32,008 bases of DNA, from contig JAKSBE010000454.1 in NCBI GenBank assembly GCA_022361275.1, forward strand, positions 1 through 32,008, read 5' to 3'. This DNA is from Kiloniellales bacterium (GTDB taxonomy: Bacteria > Pseudomonadota > Alphaproteobacteria > Kiloniellales > JAKSBE01). Shown here in pieces: positions 26,878-32,008 of this stretch. Under the pieces are notes generated by a model that was not told where the DNA came from, made no database searches, and saw only the letters and a list, made by a program, of their open reading frames with translations. The position numbers were made by a program, and so were the translations under genes. How positions within the stretch are numbered: position 1 is the first letter of the stretch; each line of letters begins with the position of its first letter.

Positions 26878-26910
26878 GGGCCTATCAAGCTGGGCCTATC
26901 AAGCTGGGCC
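26878..26910. repeat. 14-bp tandem duplication upstream of pyrF
   Basis: GGGCCTATCAAGCT occurs twice exactly (26878-26891, 26892-26905), followed by GGGCC of a third copy. On the reverse strand each copy contains TTGATA, a good -35-like box. The proximal one is 18 bases from TAGAAG, which ends six bases before the pyrF ATG. If used, it would give an almost leaderless message. The repeat is certain; promoter activity is a guess. Confidence 0.85.
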
Positions 26911-26912
26911 CG

Positions 26913-28037
26913 TCACGCTGCGGTGGCCTGCGGATCGCCGGCCGCCCAGCGGGCGAAGGCCGAGAACTCCAGGGCCTCGGTCGCCGCCAGCGCCAGTTGC
27001 TCGCCCAGGACCGCGCCGAACTTGAACATGTGACCGGAGCAGTTGCTGATCACGATGCAGCGGCCCTGGCGCTCGGCCAGGAAGCTGTCGTCGCTGCGCG
27101 GCGTGCTGGCCGTGGTGTAGAAGCAGATCCGCGCTTCCTTGATCCGGTAGTCCTCGGGCGCTTTGAGGAAGGGCGCAAGCTTGGCGAAGAGACCCTCGGC
27201 CTCCCCGGGCTCCGGCTCACGCGTGGCATCGGCATCGCCCGGACGCAGGTGCGGGCCCAGGCCGAACTTCAGCCCGGTGCCGTCGACCGGGGGCAGAAGG
27301 TAGGGCGCGCCCTGGGCACCCAGGTCGTGCGCCGGTCCGGCGCGCCAGGCCGCCGCGAAGCGCGCCGGCGGTTCCAGGTAGCAGACGGCTTGGCGCTGGG
27401 CGATCAGGCCGCCGGCGTAGTGGGGCAGCAGCTTGCCGATCCAGGCCCCGACGCAGATCACGACCGCGTCGCCGCTGTCCCGGCCGCCATCTTCGAGTTG
27501 GATCTCCCCGGCCATGGGGTCGATCGCGACCACCTTCCGCTCCTCGTTGAGGGCGACGCTGCGGCCTTCGAGGTGGTTCGCCAGGCCGGTGACGATGCGA
27601 TCGGCGAAAAGCGGTCCGCCGGGCCGCACCAGCAGGCCCCACGCGGTCTCGGGCAGGGCCAAGTAGGGACAGAGCGCTTCGACTTCCTGGCGGTCGAGGG
27701 TCTCGTAGGGATGGCCGATCTGGTTCAGGACATCGCGCGAGTCGCTGGCCAGCTCGCCGCCCATGCCGCCGAGGGCGAGGACGCCGCTGTCGACGAAATG
27801 CCGCGCGCCGAGGTCCGCCCAGAGACGCTCCCAGGCCTCGAAGCCTTCCAGCACCATGCGGGCGTAGCCGGGATTGCCGGGATAGAGCAGGCGGATCATG
27901 CGATGCTGGTCGAAGGAGGCCGAGCGCGGGTTCGGAATCATGCCCTGGTCGTAGACCACCGCCTCGTGGCCCAGCCTGTTCAGGGCCCATGCGGTCGACA
28001 AGCCGATCACGCCGGCCCCGACGATGACGACCTTCAT
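26913..28037 (-). CDS. FAD-dependent oxidoreductase, monomeric sarcosine oxidase-like (DAO family)
   Basis: This 374-residue flavoenzyme has the FAD motif VVIVGAGVIGLSTAWALN (Gly7, Gly9, Gly12) at its start. Near the C-terminus are KEARICFYTTA (Cys305) and CSGHMFKFGAVLGEQLA. In monomeric sarcosine oxidase and N-methyltryptophan oxidase the equivalent cysteine holds FAD covalently, so covalent flavin is likely. Such enzymes oxidise secondary or cyclic amines to imines with oxygen. The start at 28037 has GAGGAG upstream. A cyclodeaminase-family gene ends 25 bases before it, so the two probably form a catabolic pair: an imine produced by one could be reduced by the other. The substrate is not determinable from sequence. 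Confidence 0.85.
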   Translation of the reverse strand: MKVVIVGAGVIGLSTAWALNRLGHEAVVYDQGMIPNPRSASFDQHRMIRLLYPGNPGYARMVLEGFEAWERLWADLGARHFVDSGVLALGGMGGELASDSRDVLNQIGHPYETLDRQEVEALCPYLALPETAWGLLVRPGGPLFADRIVTGLANHLEGRSVALNEERKVVAIDPMAGEIQLEDGGRDSGDAVVICVGAWIGKLLPHYAGGLIAQRQAVCYLEPPARFAAAWRAGPAHDLGAQGAPYLLPPVDGTGLKFGLGPHLRPGDADATREPEPGEAEGLFAKLAPFLKAPEDYRIKEARICFYTTASTPRSDDSFLAERQGRCIVISNCSGHMFKFGAVLGEQLALAATEALEFSAFARWAAGDPQATAA

Positions 28038-28062
28038 GCCTGCGTCTCCTCGTCGCCCGCCG

Positions 28063-28992
28063 TCAGGCCCGCTCGTAGGCCAGCTGGGCCGCGCCGAGAT
28101 CCTCCAAGGCGGTGCCAACCGACTTGAACAGCGTGATCTGGTCGTAATAGCGGCGCCCGGCCCGTTCGCCCCGAGTCAGGTCGAAGAGGTCGGCTGCGAT
28201 GTCGTCCTCGGTCAGGACTCCGGCCTCCAGGGGTTGCACGATGTCGCCGGCCTCGCTGCAGGCGCCGTCACGGGTGTCGACGAAGACCCGGGCACGCGTC
28301 ACGGCGTCGTCGTCGGCCTCGCGCATGTCCGGCCTGAACCCGCCGACCAGATCCAGATGCTGGCCCGGCTGCAGCCAGGCGCCCCTGATCAGCGGTTCCA
28401 GCGTCATGGTCGCGGCCGAGATGATATGGGCGCCGCGCACCGCCGCCTCAAGGTCGGTCGTGGCCGCGACCCTGAAGTCGCGCCGGTTCAGCCGGCGGGC
28501 GAGCTGCTCGGCCTTGTCCGGATTGCGGCCCCAGATCAGCACGTTGCAGATCGGCCGGACCTCGGCGTGGGCCCGGACGAGGTAAGGCGCCAGGGCGCCG
28601 GTGCCGATCATCAGCAACCGCTCGCAGTCCTGCCGCGCCAGGTAGCTGGCCGCCAGCGCCGAAGCCGCCGCCGTGCGTTTCACCGTCAGGGTCGGGCCGT
28701 CGATCATCGCCAGCGGCTCGCCGCTATGGCCGCTCAGCAGCAGGTAGGCGCCCATGACCGAGGGCAGGTTGCGTTCGCCGTTGTGCGGAAAGACCGTGAC
28801 CAGCTTGATCCCGATGTGGCGGCCGGACTGCCAGGCCGGCATCAGCAGCAGGGTCGCGTCGCTGCCGCCGCCGATCGCGTGGTGATGGCGGACCGGCACC
28901 TCGGCGCCCTTGCGGAAGGTCTCGCGCAGGCGTTCGATCAGATCCTTGAATTCGAGCGCGGCTTCGACTTCCGCTGCAGTGATGATCCGCAT
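28063..28992 (-). CDS. Ornithine cyclodeaminase / mu-crystallin family protein
   Basis: The 309-residue protein belongs to the ornithine cyclodeaminase/mu-crystallin family. It shows GIKLVTVFPHN with the conserved Lys63, LTVKRTAAASALAASYLAR, the Rossmann motif LMIGTGALAPYLVRAH, and the C-terminal SVGTALEDLGAAQLAY. Members act as ornithine cyclodeaminase, ketimine reductase, 1-pyrroline-2-carboxylate reductase or amino-acid dehydrogenase. With the adjacent amine oxidase, a cyclic-imine reductase (pyrroline- or piperideine-2-carboxylate) is a sensible guess, but this is inference. The ATG at 28992 has no strong binding site. Its upstream spacer is packed with palindromes. Confidence 0.88.
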   Translation of the reverse strand: MRIITAAEVEAALEFKDLIERLRETFRKGAEVPVRHHHAIGGGSDATLLLMPAWQSGRHIGIKLVTVFPHNGERNLPSVMGAYLLLSGHSGEPLAMIDGPTLTVKRTAAASALAASYLARQDCERLLMIGTGALAPYLVRAHAEVRPICNVLIWGRNPDKAEQLARRLNRRDFRVAATTDLEAAVRGAHIISAATMTLEPLIRGAWLQPGQHLDLVGGFRPDMREADDDAVTRARVFVDTRDGACSEAGDIVQPLEAGVLTEDDIAADLFDLTRGERAGRRYYDQITLFKSVGTALEDLGAAQLAYERA

Positions 28993-29003
28993 GACGCCCG
29001 AGG

Positions 29004-29053
29004 CTAGATCAAACGCCGCTCAATTGGAATCACTTGAGCCGCGTTTGATCTAG
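29004..29053. repeat. 20-bp inverted repeat with one mismatch
   Basis: Arms 29004-29023 and 29034-29053 (CTAGATCAAACGC and its complement at the outer ends) pair with a single mismatch around a 10-base loop. It lies just before the cyclodeaminase start, in the 186-base gene-free spacer 28993-29178, and overlaps the next palindrome by three bases. Confidence 0.85.
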
Positions 29054-29105
29054 TGTCCCGATTCTGAAATTCGTGAGAGCGAGTTGCAGAATCAAAGGGA
29101 CACTA
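29051..29105. repeat. Inverted repeat TAGTGTCCC/GGGACACTA
   Basis: TAGTGTCCC (29051-29059) pairs with GGGACACTA (29097-29105), and GATTCTG (29060-29066) with CAGAATC (29087-29093), with a 3-base bulge. Both inner arms contain the GANTC methylation site. The stretch CCCGATTCTGA resembles CCCGATTCAGA in the trpF-trpB hairpin at 23283. Confidence 0.8.
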
Positions 29106-29141
29106 ACTCGTTGAATCTCGTGTGATTCAGCTTCCAAATCT

Positions 29142-29160
29142 CGGCACATGAAATGTGCCG
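29142..29160. repeat. 8-bp hairpin after lapA
   Basis: CGGCACAT (29142-29149) and ATGTGCCG (29153-29160) pair around a 3-base loop, 19 bases beyond the lapA stop. No T-run follows closely on the reverse strand. It could protect the end of the lapA message or act as a weak terminator. Confidence 0.65.
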
Positions 29161-29178
29161 GACTTTGAAACCATCACA

Positions 29179-29532
29179 CTAGTTGCCGTTGGCGACCATC
29201 GGCAGCCGCCCGGCGGCGGGCTTGTCCTCGGGCGTGCGCCGCTCCAGTTCGGCGACCTGCCGTTCCAGTCGGGTGGCGTTGCGCCTGGCATCGCGGGCCT
29301 GCCGCCGGCTGGCGCCGCCCGAGATCCACATGACGCAGCCGCCGGCCAGGAAACCGATCAGGAAGCTCAAGAGGGCCATGAGAAAGAGCGGCAGCTCCAG
29401 GCTGATCTCGAAAGGCCAGAGGTCGAGCAGGACGCGCTGCCGGTTGGACAGCGCGAAGGACACCACCACGATCGCCAGGATCACGCCGATGAAGGTGACC
29501 AAGATACGTGGGAACCAAGCCAGGAACTTCAC
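29179..29532 (-). CDS. lapA: LapA domain (DUF1049) inner-membrane protein
   Basis: LapA-domain proteins are small inner-membrane proteins; in Escherichia coli LapA acts with LapB in lipopolysaccharide assembly. This 117-residue protein has two transmembrane helices (about residues 6-28 and 47-68) separated by the typical NRQRVLLDLWPFEISLELPLF segment (split here as NRQRV and WPFEISLELPLF). A charged, Arg/Glu-rich coiled tail follows at ~73-100. The GTG start at 29532 has GAGAGG upstream. It sits directly after ihfB, the usual alphaproteobacterial order rpsA-ihfB-lapA. The downstream 186 bases contain only palindromes before the next gene. Confidence 0.88.
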   Translation of the reverse strand: MKFLAWFPRILVTFIGVILAIVVVSFALSNRQRVLLDLWPFEISLELPLFLMALLSFLIGFLAGGCVMWISGGASRRQARDARRNATRLERQVAELERRTPEDKPAAGRLPMVANGN

Positions 29533-29601
29533 CGCCGCCTCTCGAACTTCGCCAGGTCCGCCACGCCCGGTCCGGGACCGACGGGCGACCGCCGCTGGGG
29601 A

Positions 29602-29883
29602 TCAGCTTTGATTCAAGCGTTCGCGCAGCTGTTTGCCCGTCTTGAAGAACGGAATCGACTTTTCCTTGACCATCACCGCATCGCCGGTCCGCGGATTGCG
29701 CCCGACCCGGGCGCCGCGTTCGCGCACCGAAAAGGCGCCGAAGCCGCGTAACTCGACACGGTTGCCCTTGGCCAAGGACTCCGCGATTTCGTCGAAGATC
29801 GTCGTCACGATCCGCTCCACATCGCGATGGAAGAGATGCGGATTCTGCTCGGCTATACGCTGGATGAGTTCTGATTTCGTCAT
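29602..29883 (-). CDS. ihfB: Integration host factor beta subunit
   Basis: IhfB forms, with IhfA, the sequence-specific DNA-bending protein used in transcription, recombination and replication control. The 93-residue protein has the HU/IHF fold: [17 protein letters not shown] at the start, [19 protein letters not shown], then the DNA-contacting arm [10 protein letters not shown], and [17 protein letters not shown]. The beta assignment follows from these segments and from its place after rpsA. ATG 29883 has GGGAGG upstream; the open frame begins at 29916 but those codons lack homology. lapA follows after 69 bases. Confidence 0.96.
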   Translation of the reverse strand: MTKSELIQRIAEQNPHLFHRDVERIVTTIFDEIAESLAKGNRVELRGFGAFSVRERGARVGRNPRTGDAVMVKEKSIPFFKTGKQLRERLNQS

Positions 29884-30072
29884 GCCCCCCTCCCAAGGGG
29901 AACGCCCCCGGCACAAGTGGTCTTGAAGTACGCCTAGGCTTATTTTCAGGCCAATTTCTTGTGCGCCTTCTGACCGAGTCTTTTAAGGCTGCCAGACCCT
30001 CTCCACGACGTCAAGGATAAGCCGTTCAGATAACGACGTTTTTTTGATACCGCCAAGGATCAGCGCAAATAG

Positions 30073-30107
30073 AACAAGCCCGGCAGGGGAAGGCTGCCGG
30101 GCTTGTT
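30073..30107 (-). terminator. Terminator-like hairpin after rpsA
   Basis: A perfect 14-bp stem (30073-30086 with 30094-30107) with a 7-base loop lies 85 bases beyond the rpsA stop. On the reverse strand the stem ends in TTGTT and is followed by CTATTT. It should end most rpsA transcripts before ihfB. The rest of the 308-base spacer (29884-30191) holds the ihfB leader and two short repeats, with no gene. No clear ihfB promoter was found. Confidence 0.8.
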
Positions 30108-30137
30108 TCCTCTCAAGCGGGACGATTCGAAGTCGAT

Positions 30138-30159
30138 CCTGCTACGGGCCTGCTACGGG
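30138..30159. repeat. 11-bp tandem duplication downstream of rpsA
   Basis: CCTGCTACGGG occurs twice back to back (30138-30148 and 30149-30159), between the rpsA stop and its terminator. No function is suggested. Confidence 0.85.
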
Positions 30160-30175
30160 TAATGAACGGACAGGC

Positions 30176-30196
30176 CTCATGACATCGTGCTCTAGG
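30176..30196. repeat. Partial copy of the trpF-trpB repeat at the rpsA stop
   Basis: Twenty of 21 bases match 23310-23330, the right half of the hairpin in the trpF-trpB spacer. Here the left half is missing. The GCTCTAG end contributes the rpsA stop codon (30192-30194), just as a similar end contributes the trpF stop. Confidence 0.75.
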
Positions 30197-31994
30197 CGTC
30201 GTCCTTCGCCTCTTCTTCGGCTTCGGCGTCGTCCTTTGCCTTGGCCTTCGCCTTGGTCTTCTTGGCCGGCTTGGATTCCTCCGCCTTCGACTTCTGCTGG
30301 GCCTTGGAGATGGCGGCGCCCAGGATGTCGCCGAGGGTCGCGCCGGACTCGGCGGAGCCGTACTCGGCCATGACCTGCTTCTCTTCCTCGACTTCGCGCT
30401 GCTTGATCGACAGCGTGACCTTGCGGGTCTTCTTGTCGAGCGTGGTGATCTTGGCGTCGACCTTCTCGCCGACGGCGAAGCGGTCCGGCCGCTGCTCGCT
30501 GCGGTCACGCGACAGCTCGGCCTTGCGGATGAAGCCGACCAGGCCGTCGGCCAGGGTGACCTCGATGCCGTTGTCCTGGACCCGGCTGACCGTACCGGTG
30601 ACGATGGCGCCCCGGCGCAGCCCGTCGGCCCCGGCCTGGAAGGGATCCTCGCCCAGCTGCTTGATGCCGAGGCTGATCCGTTCCTTCTCGGTGTCGACGT
30701 CGAGCACCTTGCAGCGCACGGTGTCGCCCTTCTTGTAGTCCTTGACCGCCTCGTCGCCGGAGCGCGACCAGTCCAGATCGGAGAGGTGCACCATGCCGTC
30801 GATCTCGCCGGGCAGGCCGACGAAGAGGCCGAACTCGGTGATGTTGCGGATCTCGCCCTCCAGCTCGGTGCCGAGCGGGTGACTCTCGGCGAAGGCCTGC
30901 CAGGGGTTGGACAGGCACTGCTTGAGGCCGAGGGAGATCCGGCGCTTCTGCTCGTCCACGTCCAGGACCATGACCTCGACCTCCTGGCTGGTCGAGACGA
31001 TCTTGCCCGGGTGCACGTTCTTCTTGGTCCAGCTCATCTCCGAGACGTGGACCAGGCCCTCGATGCCCGGCTCCAGCTCCACGAAGGCGCCGTAGTCGGT
31101 GATGTTGGTGACCCGGCCGGTGAACTTGGTCCCGATCGGGTACTTGGCGCCGACGCCTTCCCAGGGGTCGGCCTCGAGCTGCTTCATGCCGAGGCTGATG
31201 CGCTGGGTCTCCGGGTTGAAGCGGATGACCTGGACGTCGACGTTCTGGCCGATCGACAGGGCCTCGGTCGGATGGTTGATCCGCTTCCAGGAAATGTCGG
31301 TGACGTGCAGCAGGCCGTCGACGCCGCCGAGATCGACGAAGGCGCCGTAGTCGGTGATGTTCTTGACCACGCCCTGCAGGACCTGGCCCTCCTTGAGGTT
31401 GGCGACCAGCTCCGAGCGCTGCTCGGCCCGGGTCTCCTCCAGGACGGCGCGGCGCGAGACCACGATGTTGCCGCGCGAGCGGTCCATCTTGAGGATCTGG
31501 AAGGGCTGCGGCGTGCCCATGAGCGGCCCGATGTCGCGCACCGGGCGGATATCGACCTGGCTGCCGGGCAGGAAGGCCACCGCGCCGTCGAGATCGACGG
31601 TGAAGCCGCCCTTGACCCGGTTGAAGATGATGCCTTCGACCTTGTCATTGTCGGCGAAGCTCTTCTCGAGCCGCACCCAGCTTTCCTCGCGCCGCGCCTT
31701 CTCCCGCGACAGAACCGCCTCGCCGAGCGCGTTTTCGACCCGCTCCAGATAGACCTCGACCTCATCGCCGACGGTCACCGCCGTGTCCGAGCCCGGCAAC
31801 CCAAACTCCTTCAGTGGTACGCGACCCTCGGTCTTCAGACCCACATCCACGACCGCGAGATCCTTCTCGATCGCAACCACCGTTCCCTTGACGACCGAGC
31901 CTTCGCCGACCGGCTCCGCCCCCATCGTCTCTTCGAGTAATGCTGCAAAGTCTTCCCGTGTGGGGTTGAGTTCGCTTGCCTGAGTTTGAGTCAT
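30192..31994 (-). CDS. rpsA: 30S ribosomal protein S1
   Basis: S1 binds mRNA and helps place it on the 30S subunit, mainly for structured leaders or weak binding sites. The 600-residue protein has six S1 repeats, spaced about 85 residues apart from residue ~33 to ~535. Each later one has the form NITDYGAFVDLGGVDGLLHV. The final ~60 residues form a charged tail rich in Lys, Ala, Glu and Asp, typical of alphaproteobacteria. I chose ATG 31994; a TTG at 31997 precedes it, and GGGAG lies five bases before the TTG/ATG region. Upstream (usually cmk) is outside the window. A terminator-like hairpin follows, then ihfB. Confidence 0.97.
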   Translation of the reverse strand: MTQTQASELNPTREDFAALLEETMGAEPVGEGSVVKGTVVAIEKDLAVVDVGLKTEGRVPLKEFGLPGSDTAVTVGDEVEVYLERVENALGEAVLSREKARREESWVRLEKSFADNDKVEGIIFNRVKGGFTVDLDGAVAFLPGSQVDIRPVRDIGPLMGTPQPFQILKMDRSRGNIVVSRRAVLEETRAEQRSELVANLKEGQVLQGVVKNITDYGAFVDLGGVDGLLHVTDISWKRINHPTEALSIGQNVDVQVIRFNPETQRISLGMKQLEADPWEGVGAKYPIGTKFTGRVTNITDYGAFVELEPGIEGLVHVSEMSWTKKNVHPGKIVSTSQEVEVMVLDVDEQKRRISLGLKQCLSNPWQAFAESHPLGTELEGEIRNITEFGLFVGLPGEIDGMVHLSDLDWSRSGDEAVKDYKKGDTVRCKVLDVDTEKERISLGIKQLGEDPFQAGADGLRRGAIVTGTVSRVQDNGIEVTLADGLVGFIRKAELSRDRSEQRPDRFAVGEKVDAKITTLDKKTRKVTLSIKQREVEEEKQVMAEYGSAESGATLGDILGAAISKAQQKSKAEESKPAKKTKAKAKAKDDAEAEEEAKDDA

Positions 31995-32008
31995 CAATAC
32001 TCCCGTAA

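Overview
This is a GC-rich chromosomal window from an alphaproteobacterium, most likely of the Rhodospirillales/Kiloniellales type. That placement is inferred from gene content and order: a regulatory PTS, a DivL-type sensor with a tyrosine H-box, the run tsaE-amgK-murU-addB-addA-trxA, and the run rpsA-ihfB-lapA-pyrF-trpF-trpB-trpA-accD-folC. I see no rRNA, tRNA, insertion sequence, prophage or CRISPR array. Most of the window is core housekeeping DNA.

Left part, forward strand (1-6782): the last codons of an unseen gene, ptsH (HPr) and ptsI (Enzyme I), then a strong two-way terminator facing a lone reverse-strand Flp/type IVb pilin gene. An AT-rich divergent region leads into ahcY (SAH hydrolase), followed by divL, a PAS-rich sensor protein whose phospho-acceptor histidine is replaced by tyrosine.

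Reverse block (6811-9317): tenA is preceded by a clear TPP riboswitch. Between riboswitch and tenA lies a 21-codon upstream ORF with its own ribosome binding site and an ATGA overlap with tenA, which suggests two-step translational control. Beyond it are a Nudix hydrolase and a ferredoxin-NADP reductase, probably co-transcribed.

Forward operon (9486-18734): tsaE, amgK, murU, addB and addA each overlap the next gene by 4 bases. They cover tRNA t6A modification, cell-wall sugar recycling and double-strand-break repair. trxA follows and ends at a good rho-independent terminator.

Reverse block (18835-31994), read right to left: rpsA, ihfB, lapA, an ornithine-cyclodeaminase-family enzyme with a sarcosine-oxidase-like FAD enzyme, pyrF, two paralogous six-helix membrane proteins, trpF, trpB, trpA, accD and folC. 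The cyclodeaminase/oxidase pair and the membrane pair look like lineage-specific additions to an otherwise conserved order.

The spacers between trpF and trpB, between lapA and the cyclodeaminase gene, and after rpsA hold dense palindromes with shared sequence. They look like a dispersed intergenic repeat family. The most interesting items are the tenA leader, the DivL tyrosine and these palindromes. I found no clearly novel multi-gene system.
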